Assembly: GCA_903896925.1 (NCBI GenBank)
Contig: CAITZM010000034.1
Span: 1 to 34,607 of the forward strand
Length of the DNA: 34,607 nucleotides
From: an uncultured Lentisphaerota bacterium
GTDB taxonomy: Bacteria > Verrucomicrobiota > Kiritimatiellia > CAIQIC01
Reading direction: 5' to 3'
The position numbers were made by a program, and so were the translations under genes. This document shows positions 1 through 7,582 of the stretch, in pieces. How positions within the stretch are numbered: the stretch's first letter is position 1; each line of letters starts with the position of its first letter. The notes under the pieces are model-generated. The model saw nothing but the letters and a program-made list of their open reading frames with translations, had not been told where the DNA came from and did not search any database.

Positions 1-7
1 CTGTTTC

Positions 8-86
8 GCCGGGTCGGTGACCCGGCCTACAACAAAAAGACAGGAATTTTCGCCAGGATTTTGCAGGCCGCGTGACCTCACGCGGC
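8..86. repeat. Two intergenic hairpins
   Basis: Seen directly: perfect 8-bp arms at 8-15 and 19-26 around a 3-nt loop, and perfect 9-bp arms at 67-75 and 78-86 around a 2-nt loop. The second hairpin recurs, inverted, at 17323-17342, and the first resembles those at 17248-17498. They lie beyond the 3' end of the minus-strand oxidoreductase gene. They belong to a dispersed palindrome family in this window; the function is unknown. Confidence 0.75.
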
Positions 87-118
87 GTTTGTGGGCCATT
101 TGTCGATGTGAGCTTCAT

Positions 119-177
119 TTGAATTTCCGGTTTCGATTTTGTTTCGGATTTCGAGTTTCGTGTTTCGGATTTTCCAC
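119..177. repeat. Low-complexity TTTCG-rich intergenic repeat
   Basis: A stretch of repeated tttcg/ttcgg words directly after the oxidoreductase stop codon. Read on the minus strand it would encode a peptide containing EIRNK. I recall this signature from dispersed intergenic repeats in several bacterial phyla. Calling it a dispersed repeat is inference, because only one copy is in the window. Confidence 0.5.
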
Positions 178-1461
178 CTAGACGTGCCACGGGCTGCGCA
201 TCGTGCGGTTGAGCAGGCGGTCGGCCGCGGGATCGCCGACGAAACGCTCCGCTTTCCAATCCCAGGTGAGCTTGCGGCCGAGGCGGGAGGCGATGTCGGC
301 GACGAGCGTGGCGGTGGTTGCGGCGTGGCAGACCCGCGCGGGCGCCGCCGGCTCGCGCCGGCTGCGGATGCACTCCAGGAAATTCGTCTGGTGCTCGCGC
401 GAGACATAGAGGTGTTCATCCGCCGGCTTGAGCACGGTCTGGAGCAGGTCGGCCGGCTCCGCCTTGATGCCGCCGCGGGTGACGTGCACCCAGCCGCGGT
501 CGCCGGTGAACCGGCAGCCATGGCCGAAGGGCGAACTCGCGTCGTCGTGGAACTGCAGGCGCAGCCCCGCGGGTGTGGTGAGGTTGACCGCCCAGCCGAA
601 GGAGACGTCGCCATCGCCCTCGGTCAGGAATTCCGCGGTGCCTTCGACCGCGAGCGTGGACGCGGTCAGCGCGGGCGCGCCCCAGAGCGCGATGTCCATG
701 TGGTGCACGCCCCAGCTTTGGATCCAGCCGGCGCAATAATCGGTGAGGAAGTACCAGTTGTAGTTGCACAGGTTGTCGCGGTGCGGCTTGAACGGCGCGG
801 GACCGAGCCAGAGATCGTAGTCGAGGTCCGCCGGCGCCGGCGTGACCGGCAGGTGCAGCACGCGCTTGCCGCTCGGCACGCCGACCGTGACGCGCTGCAG
901 GTTGCCGAGGTAGCCGTTGCGCGCCAGTTCGCAGGCGAACCGGAAATTGCGGTCGGAACGCTGCTGCGTGCCGGCCTGGAACACGCGGCCGTAGCGCTGG
1001 ACCGCGTCGCAGGTGGCGCGGCCTTCGGCGACCGTCAGCGAGAGCGCCTTCTCGCAGTAGACATCCTTGCCGGCCTTCATGGCCGCGATGGCGATGAGCG
1101 CGTGCCAGTTCTCCGGCGCGGCGATCACGACGGCGTCGAGGTCGGGCCGCGCGAGCATCTCGCGGAAATCCTGGTAGGCCCGGCAGCCCGGCGCGCCGTA
1201 ATGCTCATCCACTTTCTTCCGGGCGGCCTCCGCCTTGGAGCGGAAGACGTCGCAGACGGCGACGACCTGCACCTCGCTGCGCGGCAGCAGCGCGCGCAGG
1301 TGGTCGCTGCCGCGGCTGCCGAGGCCGATGGAGCCGATGGCGATCTTGTCGCCGGGAGCGACGTAGCCGCCGCGGCCCAGCGCCCGGGAGGGGAGGAGGA
1401 GCGGCGCGGCGAGCGCGCCCGCCGTGGTGGCGAGGAAATTCCTGCGGGTGAACTGCTGCAT
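178..1461 (-). CDS. Gfo/Idh/MocA family oxidoreductase with Tat signal
   Basis: A 427-residue NAD(P)-dependent sugar or polyol dehydrogenase-like protein. The N-terminus carries a twin-arginine signal (TRRNFL at residues 5-10, then an Ala/Leu-rich segment to about residue 30), so export to the periplasm is expected. A Rossmann fold follows, with a GLGSRG glycine turn near residue 46 and an EKALS segment at the place of the family EKP motif. The C-terminal Gfo/Idh/MocA substrate domain includes HMDIALWG. The ATG at 1461 is preceded by AGGAG with 6 nt spacing, and the SD overlaps the TAG stop of the upstream epimerase gene (9-nt gap). It is the last gene of the tetR operon. The family oxidises sugar hydroxyls, including at C3, or acts on glycosides; the substrate here is unknown. 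Family assignment is firm, pathway is inference. Confidence 0.92.
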   Translation of the reverse strand: MQQFTRRNFLATTAGALAAPLLLPSRALGRGGYVAPGDKIAIGSIGLGSRGSDHLRALLPRSEVQVVAVCDVFRSKAEAARKKVDEHYGAPGCRAYQDFREMLARPDLDAVVIAAPENWHALIAIAAMKAGKDVYCEKALSLTVAEGRATCDAVQRYGRVFQAGTQQRSDRNFRFACELARNGYLGNLQRVTVGVPSGKRVLHLPVTPAPADLDYDLWLGPAPFKPHRDNLCNYNWYFLTDYCAGWIQSWGVHHMDIALWGAPALTASTLAVEGTAEFLTEGDGDVSFGWAVNLTTPAGLRLQFHDDASSPFGHGCRFTGDRGWVHVTRGGIKAEPADLLQTVLKPADEHLYVSREHQTNFLECIRSRREPAAPARVCHAATTATLVADIASRLGRKLTWDWKAERFVGDPAADRLLNRTMRSPWHV

Positions 1462-1470
1462 GCTGTGCTC

Positions 1471-2328
1471 CTAGCTGCGCGCGCTGGCTTTCCAGGTTTT
1501 GCGGATAAACGGCAGGCCTTGTTTGGCGACGGCGATGTTTGACGGGAACAGGTCACGCCAGATTTTGATGGCGGCGGCGAGGCCGGGCAGCGCACGACCA
1601 AACGCCTCGATCATCAGCCAGCCGTCGTAGCCCACCGCGCGCAGGGCGCGGAAGGATTCCAGCCACGGCACGTGATCCTGGCCGGGAATGCCGCGGTGGT
1701 TGGCGCTGCAATGGAAATGCCGGATGCACTTGCCGTGTTTGCGGATGGCGCCGACCGGATCGGTCTCCTCGATGTTCGCATGGAAGGTGTCATACAGGAG
1801 CCCGACGTTCGGATGACCGACGCGTTTGACGAGCGCCGCGCCATCCGCCGTGGTGTTGACCATGTGTGCCTCGAAGCGGTTGAGCGGTTCGACCGCCAGC
1901 ACCACCCCGGCCTGCGCGGCGAGCGGCGCGACTTCCTGCAGCATCGCCACCACGCGCCGTTTCTCGGTTTCCGTCGGGGCGCAGCCGGTGAACACGCCGA
2001 GCGTCTGGAACATCGGGCCGCAGATCACCGGCGCACCGAGCGCGGCGGCGCACTCGATGAGCCATTTCATCTGGTCGGTGCCGGCCTGCCGGATTTTCGG
2101 ATCATCGCTGACCGGATTGGCGGTGGGGGAGACCATCGCCATGGCGGTGGTCCGCTCCAGCCCGAGGTCGTCGAGCATCAGGCCGAGATCGCGGAAATGC
2201 GCCACCTCTCCTTCGAAAAGAGGGATTTCTACGCCATCGGCGCCGGCCGCCTTGACCTGTTTGAGTTGCCTCACGTGGTCGCGTGTGACCTGCGTGGCCC
2301 AGAGCAGCATGTTGATGCCAACCTTCAT
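1471..2328 (-). CDS. D-tagatose/D-psicose 3-epimerase-like TIM-barrel sugar isomerase
   Basis: A 285-residue AP-endonuclease-2-type TIM barrel. The four metal ligands expected of ketose 3-epimerases are visible as E147 (in VEPLNRFE), D180 (in YDTFHANIEE), H206 and E241. Their spacings of 33, 26 and 35 residues are the same as I recall for Pseudomonas cichorii D-tagatose 3-epimerase. Family members epimerise C3 of free ketoses or isomerise hydroxypyruvate and related compounds. The ATG at 2328 is chosen over one 16 codons upstream because GAGGTAACC precedes it and homologues begin near MKVGINM. It starts 7 nt after the MFS stop codon and is followed 9 nt later by the oxidoreductase, so the three are translated from one message. 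The exact substrate is not determinable. Confidence 0.88.
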   Translation of the reverse strand: MKVGINMLLWATQVTRDHVRQLKQVKAAGADGVEIPLFEGEVAHFRDLGLMLDDLGLERTTAMAMVSPTANPVSDDPKIRQAGTDQMKWLIECAAALGAPVICGPMFQTLGVFTGCAPTETEKRRVVAMLQEVAPLAAQAGVVLAVEPLNRFEAHMVNTTADGAALVKRVGHPNVGLLYDTFHANIEETDPVGAIRKHGKCIRHFHCSANHRGIPGQDHVPWLESFRALRAVGYDGWLMIEAFGRALPGLAAAIKIWRDLFPSNIAVAKQGLPFIRKTWKASARS

Positions 2329-2335
2329 GGTTACC

Positions 2336-3871
2336 TCATGTTTTGTTTGCGGGTGGAGGGGCGAGGGCGACAGCACTGTAGCCGCCCCGTCTGCGGAAGA
2401 TCAGGAACAAGCCCGCGTAGGCGATGAGCATCGCGGCGGGGAAGATGGCCGTGGTGGTCAGCGCGCCCTTGCTCGCCGCTCCGGACAGTTCCTGGATGGC
2501 GGATTGCTGGGCGGGCTCCAAGGTTTTCACTTTGTCGGGGTCCACGGCCTGGTAAGCGCCCAGCACGCTGTGCTTGCTGATGACGACCTGCTGGTGCAGC
2601 GCCGGTTGTTCGGCGTGCAGGCGGGTCTCGACGGCGCGGTCCTGGATCAGGCCGAGGAACACGGTGCCCACGATGCCCACGCTCATCATGCCGACGGCGC
2701 TGGTTGCGTTCATCGCGAGCGCGCCGCCTTTCGGGAAGCGCTCCGCGACGATGCCGAGCATTGTCGGCCACAGGTAGCACTTGCCCGCGCCGTAGAGCGT
2801 CGCCGCCAGCAGGATGGCCATGCCGGTCGCGTGGCTCAATGCGATGAGGCCCGCGGTCGCCAGGACGCAGCTGGCGATCAGCACGCCGAGCGGCGTCAGC
2901 AGCCTCACCACGGGCGCGGCGCTGAAGCGCAGGATCATCATGATGAACGAGGTGTAGACCAGCACCCACCCGGCGTTCAACGCCATCGCCTTCATCGGTC
3001 CTTCCATCAGCGAGGTGATCCAGCTGTCGGTGCCAAGCTCCGTCGTCGCCAGCGGAATCATCAGGAAGAGCAGGAACAGAAACATCGGCCGGCCGAGCGA
3101 GCGGGTGTACGCGCCGAAGAGGCCTGCGCACACGAGCGCGGCGAGCACGCCCGCGTACCACGGCAGCGCGAGCAGGCGCGCGAATTCGCCGAACAGGAAC
3201 ACCAGCACGAGCAGCAGTCCGATGGCGCCCGTCTCGCGGAACATCTCGCGGTCGCTGACGCCGGCCTCGATGCGCTCGTGCACCGGGAAGCGGTGGCCGA
3301 GCATGAGGATGCCGTAGGCGACAATCGGCACCAGCAGCATGCCGATGCGCCAGCGCCAGTCCAGTCCGCCGCCGACGCCGAGCGCGATGCCGGCGATGCC
3401 GCCGGCGACCATGCCCGCCGGCCAGCTTGCATGCAGAATATTCAGCCACGTCGTCTTGTTGTGCCGGTAGAGCGACGCGACCAACGGGTCGGCGATCGCC
3501 TGCGCCGAGCCATTGCCGACGGAGACGAGGAAGGTGCCGATGTAGAGCCACCAATAGTTTTTGGCGAACAGCAGGATGAACGTGGAGGCGACGTGGCAGG
3601 AGAAGGCGAAGAACAGGCATTTGCCGTAGCCGATGCGGTCGGCCACCAGGCTCACCAGCACGATGGCCGCGGCGAACGGCCAGAGGCCCACGCCGAGGAT
3701 TTCGCCCTTCTGTGTCTCGGTGAGGCCGAACTCATGCGCCCACGCGCCGATCACCTGCCCGCGCACCGCGAAGATCGCCGCGGTGGCCGCGATGGCCATG
3801 AAGCACGCCCAGAACAACGCGCGGCGGTCGGCGGTCGAGACGGAGGCGGTCGCGTCAGCATGGGTGCTCAT
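2336..3871 (-). CDS. Major facilitator superfamily transporter
   Basis: A 511-residue inner-membrane protein with about 12 hydrophobic helices. A short hydrophilic N-terminus is followed by TM1 near residues 18-38, and a charged loop after TM2 contains RIGYGK, a variant of the MFS loop 2-3 signature. There is a larger loop between TM7 and TM11 and a cytoplasmic Arg-rich tail (FRRRGGY). The ATG at 3871 has GAAGGGA about 8 nt upstream; longer in-frame readings run into the preceding isomerase gene and are rejected. Position between two sugar-isomerase genes and an oxidoreductase suggests it imports the sugar, polyol or oxidised glycoside handled by the operon. Substrate direction and identity are inference. 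Confidence 0.88.
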   Translation of the reverse strand: MSTHADATASVSTADRRALFWACFMAIAATAAIFAVRGQVIGAWAHEFGLTETQKGEILGVGLWPFAAAIVLVSLVADRIGYGKCLFFAFSCHVASTFILLFAKNYWWLYIGTFLVSVGNGSAQAIADPLVASLYRHNKTTWLNILHASWPAGMVAGGIAGIALGVGGGLDWRWRIGMLLVPIVAYGILMLGHRFPVHERIEAGVSDREMFRETGAIGLLLVLVFLFGEFARLLALPWYAGVLAALVCAGLFGAYTRSLGRPMFLFLLFLMIPLATTELGTDSWITSLMEGPMKAMALNAGWVLVYTSFIMMILRFSAAPVVRLLTPLGVLIASCVLATAGLIALSHATGMAILLAATLYGAGKCYLWPTMLGIVAERFPKGGALAMNATSAVGMMSVGIVGTVFLGLIQDRAVETRLHAEQPALHQQVVISKHSVLGAYQAVDPDKVKTLEPAQQSAIQELSGAASKGALTTTAIFPAAMLIAYAGLFLIFRRRGGYSAVALAPPPANKT

Positions 3872-3885
3872 GAGGCGTCCCTTCT

Positions 3886-4752
3886 TTATGGCGTTTCGAT
3901 ACCGAGGTCCTTGACCGTCTTGCGCAGCCACGCGAGGCTCTGCTCGAGCATCGGGCCACCCTGGCCTTCGCACTCGATGCTCAACGTACCCGCGTAGCCG
4001 TGGTCGCGCAGCAGCGCGAGACACCGCCTGATATTGTCGGCATTGACGCCCTCGCCGAGCGCGCACTGGCTCACCGCGATGCCGGTCTGCCCGCCGCGCA
4101 CCGCAAGCGCGAGCGATTCCGAGACATCCTTCACGTGCACGTGGCGGACCTTGGGGAGGAACCGTTTCAGGAACGCCACCGGATCCTGGCCGGCGATGAA
4201 CGTGTTGCCGGTGTCCATGTTCAGGCCCAGCCAGGGGCTGTCCACAAACGCGAGCATCTTTTCCATCATCTCCGGCTTCGTTGTGAAGTAGCCGTGGGGC
4301 TCGATGTTGACGCAGATCTTGTGCGCCGCGGCGACCTCGATGATCTGTTCGTATTCGGACTTCATCAGGTCGAGCGCTTGCGAGTCCGAGAGCCCTGCCG
4401 GCGCATGGAGTCCGTCGGTCGTGTCCACGCTCGGCGCGCCCGCGAGCTTGGCCCACGCGATGGACTTCATCACGTAGGGCACGCCGCGCAGCGGCCCGTC
4501 TTTGCCAGAGAGCGGATAAGCCGCGTCCACCTGCGAAAACTGCACGCCCATCTTCGCCATCTTTTGCCGCAGCAATTCCGGGTCTTCGTAGAGCGCCACG
4601 TGCGGCTGGTAACCGAGGCCGTGGATCCAGCTCACGCCGTCAATCAGGCCGCACTCGATGTGATGGACGCCGTTGGCCTGCGCCCACTGGAGGCACGCCT
4701 CGAAACTTTTATAGCTCGAATTGAAGGCATCCGTGTGGAATCCGATCTGCAT
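3886..4752 (-). CDS. Sugar phosphate isomerase/epimerase family TIM barrel
   Basis: A 288-residue AP-endonuclease-2/xylose-isomerase-like TIM barrel, distinct from the epimerase at 1471-2328. Candidate metal ligands are E151 (NIEPHG), D180 (NMDTGNTF), H206 (HVHVKD) and E260 (SIECEG), the usual Glu-Asp-His-Glu set of the superfamily, similar to inosose dehydratase or isomerase types. The ATG at 4752 follows a strong AAAGGAG Shine-Dalgarno that overlaps the 3' end of tetR; the gap to the tetR stop is 2 nt, indicating translational coupling. The MFS gene begins 14 nt after its stop. Relatives also include enzymes acting on 3-keto-glycosides, which would fit the co-encoded Gfo/Idh/MocA oxidoreductase, but this is inference. 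Confidence 0.88.
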   Translation of the reverse strand: MQIGFHTDAFNSSYKSFEACLQWAQANGVHHIECGLIDGVSWIHGLGYQPHVALYEDPELLRQKMAKMGVQFSQVDAAYPLSGKDGPLRGVPYVMKSIAWAKLAGAPSVDTTDGLHAPAGLSDSQALDLMKSEYEQIIEVAAAHKICVNIEPHGYFTTKPEMMEKMLAFVDSPWLGLNMDTGNTFIAGQDPVAFLKRFLPKVRHVHVKDVSESLALAVRGGQTGIAVSQCALGEGVNADNIRRCLALLRDHGYAGTLSIECEGQGGPMLEQSLAWLRKTVKDLGIETP

Positions 4753-4754
4753 GG

Positions 4755-5471
4755 CTAGCTCCTTTCTGAGGGTGGGGTACAAGCTGTAGGCTGCGTCCGT
4801 CCGGGCGGGGTGGGGTGGCGGTGCAGGTGTGCCGTCGCCGGTTCCATACCGGCCGGCATGGTCTGCGGCACGCCCGTCTGGAAAATGCCCAGAAGGCTCG
4901 CCAGGATCGCCTGCTGCTCGGCCGGCTGGGCGACCTGCGGCTCGAAGCCGGCGCGCAGCTTCAGGCCCTCCATCGCCTCCAGCATCAGGTCCACGCGGCG
5001 GCGCGCGTCGCCCGGCGGCAAACGGCCGGCCGCCTGCGCCGTCGCGACCAGCCCGACATAGAACTCGCGCACCGCGGCATAAAATTGCGCCCAGCCGGCC
5101 CGTGCGCCGGCATCCTCCTGCATCAGCAGGAAGAGGCTGGTGGTGAACATGCGGTTTTGCGTATCCAGCACGCAGGAATGGACGCTGAACTCCAGCGCCG
5201 CGCGCAGCCGGTCCAGGGGATCGGGCCGGGGCGCGATCGCGGCCTGCACGGCCGCGTGCCATTGCTGGTAGTAGCGGTTGCAGGCCGCCAGCAGCAGTTC
5301 GTGCTTCGACCGGTAATGCCAGTAGAGGCTGCCCTTGGTGACGCCGGCGCGGGCGGCGATCTGGTCGAGGTTGACGCGGGCAAAGCCGCGTTCCGCAAAG
5401 AGCTCAAAGGCGCTTTGCGCGAGGCGTGGCGGCATCTGGGCGGCAGGGGGCCGGGCCGGCTTCGCTTTCAT
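4755..5471 (-). CDS. TetR/AcrR family transcriptional regulator
   Basis: A 238-residue regulator. Residues about 14-60 form the TetR DNA-binding domain, with the helix-turn-helix around residues 35-55 ending in SLYWHYRSKHELL, typical of the family. The rest is the helical ligand-binding and dimerisation domain, with a Pro-rich C-terminal tail. The ATG at 5471 is chosen because the reading frame upstream of it runs through the promoter and operator. No Shine-Dalgarno precedes it; the -10 box ends 6 nt upstream, so the mRNA is probably leaderless. It is the first gene of a five-gene operon and a palindrome lies inside its promoter, so autorepression relieved by a pathway ligand is the likely mode. 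Ligand unknown. Confidence 0.93.
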   Translation of the reverse strand: MKAKPARPPAAQMPPRLAQSAFELFAERGFARVNLDQIAARAGVTKGSLYWHYRSKHELLLAACNRYYQQWHAAVQAAIAPRPDPLDRLRAALEFSVHSCVLDTQNRMFTTSLFLLMQEDAGARAGWAQFYAAVREFYVGLVATAQAAGRLPPGDARRRVDLMLEAMEGLKLRAGFEPQVAQPAEQQAILASLLGIFQTGVPQTMPAGMEPATAHLHRHPTPPGRTQPTACTPPSERS

Positions 5472-5477
5472 GGTTCG

Positions 5478-5507
5478 ACCATACCAGTCGGTATGGAAAG
5501 TTGTCAA
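5478..5507 (-). promoter_or_regulatory. tetR operon promoter
   Basis: On the minus strand a consensus TTGACA (-35, plus coordinates 5502-5507) is separated by 18 nt from TATGGT (-10, 5478-5483). The -10 ends 6 nt before the ATG, placing the expected transcription start at or next to the start codon. Confidence 0.75.
5479..5496. promoter_or_regulatory. Probable TetR operator palindrome
   Basis: A perfect inverted repeat, CCATACC-AGTC-GGTATGG, 18 bp long. It occupies the spacer between the -35 and -10 boxes of the tetR promoter and overlaps the -10. TetR-family autoregulators commonly bind palindromes of this type, so bound repressor would block RNA polymerase. The palindrome is seen directly; binding by this TetR is inference. 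Confidence 0.8.
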
Positions 5508-5677
5508 GCAGGATGGTGGAACCCGGGCGCGCTGGCCCGGCACCGGCTTGCTTGGCCCTCAGCGGGACCGGCGCAGGGCCCGCAACCGGCGCCTGGAAAC
5601 GCGCCACGCTGCGGCGCCGCGTCGTTTCGGTGGTGGCGAAAGCCGCGGAAAAACAGCCCCCGGCGGCCGGAATTCGT

Positions 5678-5705
5678 TTGACGCAGCGCTCAAAAGCACT
5701 ACACT
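5678..5705 (+). promoter_or_regulatory. thrS-infC promoter
   Basis: TTGACG at 5678-5683, a 16-nt spacer and TACACT at 5700-5705. The start would be near 5712, giving a leader of about 50 nt before the ATG at 5762. It lies in the 290-bp divergent gap with tetR; nothing else is recognised in that gap apart from the tetR promoter and operator. Confidence 0.65.
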
Positions 5706-5761
5706 GCGCTCCGTTGTTGCGCTGTAGTACGGCGCACGGGAAAGGTTTGCAAGCACTGCGG

Positions 5762-7531
5762 ATGAACGACCACATGGTTTCGGATCAGGAACGGATGCGC
5801 CACAGCGCGGCGCATGTCATGGCGGCGGCGGTTAGCCGCCTCTTCGAAAATGTCCAACTCGACATTGGCCCCTCCACGGCCGACGGCTTCTATTACGACT
5901 TTGATCTCCCGCACCGTTTGAACACCGAGGATTTCGCGCGCATCGAGGCGGAGATGGCCGTGCTCATCAAGGCCAACCTGCCCTTCGAGCGGGTCGAGCT
6001 GAGCCGGGCGGACGCGGAGCAGATGCTGCGCGAGCGCGGCCAGAAGTTCAAGCTGGAACGGCTGGCGGATATTCCGGAGGGGGAGACGATCAGTTTCTAC
6101 CGCTGCGGCGAGTTCATGGACCTCTGCCGCGGCCCGCACGTGCCGGCTACCGGCGCGATCCGGGCCTTCAAGCTCACGAGCGTCGCCGGCAGCTACTACC
6201 GCGGCAAGGAAACCAACCCGATGCTGCAGCGCCTCTACGGCACCGCGTTCGGTTCGGACAAGGAACTGCGTGTCTATCTCAACCAGATCGAGGAAGCGAA
6301 AAAGCGCGACCACCGCAAGCTGGGGCGCGAACTGGACCTGTTCTCGACGGAGGAGACGGTCGGCCCCGGCCTGGTGCTCTGGCACCCGAAGGGCGCGCGC
6401 GTCCGCCTGCTGATCGAGGATTATTGGCGGCGCGAGCATCTGAAGAACGGCTACGAGATCGTCTTCACGCCGCACATCGGCCGCGCGAACCTCTGGGAGA
6501 CGAGCGGCCACCTGGACTTCTACCGCGAGGGCATGTACGCGCCGATGAAGATTGACGAGGAGGAATACTTCGTCAAGCCGATGAACTGCCCGTTCCACAT
6601 CAAGATTTTCCAGGCGAAGAAGTGGTCCTATCGCGATATGCCGCTGCGCTGGGCGGAACTCGGCACGGTCTACCGCTACGAAAAGGCCGGCGTGCTCGCC
6701 GGCTTGTTCCGCGTCCGCGGCTTCACGCAGGACGATGCGCACATCATCTGCACCCCCGAGCAGATCGAGGCGGAGATCCTGCGCGTCATGCAGTTTGCCA
6801 AGCGCATCTGGAGCATCTTTGGCTTCGAAGATATCAAGGCCTACCTGGCGACCCGCCCGGAAAAAGCGGTCGGCGAGCCGGCGCGCTGGGAGCAGGCGAC
6901 CAAGTCGTTGGAGCACGCGCTGCAGACCGCGGGCGTGCCCTACGAGGTGGATGCCGGCGGCGGCGCGTTCTACGGGCCGAAGATCGACCTCAAGGTCCGC
7001 GACGCGATCGGCCGCGAATGGCAGGTCAGCACCTTCCAGTTCGACTTCAACCTGCCGGAGCGGTTTGACCTGAGCTACACGGGTGCCGACGGGCAGCCGC
7101 ACCAGCCCTACATGGTGCACCGCGCGCTGTTCGGCAGCATCGAGCGGTTTTTCGGCATCCTGGTGGAGCACTATGCCGGCGCCTTCCCGCTGTGGCTCGC
7201 GCCGGTGCAGGTGAGCCTGCTGCCGTTGACGGATAAGCAGCACGAACTGGCCCGCAGCCTGGCGGAGCAGTTCGGCGCCGAGGACTTCCGCGTCACGGTG
7301 GACGAGCGCAACGAGAAGATCGGCGCGAAGATCCGCGCCGCGCAACTGGAAAAGATTCCGTACATGCTGATCATCGGCCCGAAGGAAGCGGAGCAGGGGA
7401 TGGTGTCCGTCCGCCACCGTTCGGCCGGCGATCAGGGTGTGATGACACCGGCGGCGTTTTTGGAGCGGCTGCGTGCGGAGGGCCGCCCCGGAGGGCAGCC
7501 GCCACCGGTGCGGGTGGTCGAGCAGCAATAG
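5762..7531 (+). CDS. thrS: Threonyl-tRNA synthetase, TGS-less form
   Basis: Charges tRNA-Thr in the cytoplasm. The 589-residue protein begins directly in the N2/SAD editing domain: H14 and H18 (HSAAH) with C122 and H126 form the editing-site set. The class II core follows, with zinc ligands C276, H327 and H453, whose spacings (51 and 126) match E. coli C334, H385 and H511. Motif 2 (RYEKAG...RVRGFTQDD) and the C-terminal anticodon-binding domain are intact. The N-terminal TGS domain of about 60 residues found in E. coli ThrS is absent; upstream in-frame codons are GC-rich and unlike TGS. The ATG at 5762 has no well-placed SD, and ATG 5774 or an upstream TTG are alternatives. infC follows after a 51-nt gap. 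Confidence 0.95.
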   Translation: MNDHMVSDQERMRHSAAHVMAAAVSRLFENVQLDIGPSTADGFYYDFDLPHRLNTEDFARIEAEMAVLIKANLPFERVELSRADAEQMLRERGQKFKLERLADIPEGETISFYRCGEFMDLCRGPHVPATGAIRAFKLTSVAGSYYRGKETNPMLQRLYGTAFGSDKELRVYLNQIEEAKKRDHRKLGRELDLFSTEETVGPGLVLWHPKGARVRLLIEDYWRREHLKNGYEIVFTPHIGRANLWETSGHLDFYREGMYAPMKIDEEEYFVKPMNCPFHIKIFQAKKWSYRDMPLRWAELGTVYRYEKAGVLAGLFRVRGFTQDDAHIICTPEQIEAEILRVMQFAKRIWSIFGFEDIKAYLATRPEKAVGEPARWEQATKSLEHALQTAGVPYEVDAGGGAFYGPKIDLKVRDAIGREWQVSTFQFDFNLPERFDLSYTGADGQPHQPYMVHRALFGSIERFFGILVEHYAGAFPLWLAPVQVSLLPLTDKQHELARSLAEQFGAEDFRVTVDERNEKIGAKIRAAQLEKIPYMLIIGPKEAEQGMVSVRHRSAGDQGVMTPAAFLERLRAEGRPGGQPPPVRVVEQQ

Positions 7532-7582
7532 AAACCGGCGGCGCGCGCGCCCACGCGTGCTGCCTACAGCGGAGAAGAAGCC

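Noticed and set aside
139..3997. Long plus-strand open frames opposite the sugar operon
   Set aside because: Their translations are Arg/His/Gln-rich without domains, while the minus strand holds tightly spaced genes with clear families and SDs.
5426..5761. In-frame upstream extension of thrS as a TGS domain
   Set aside because: The codons read through the tetR promoter and operator and do not resemble a TGS fold.
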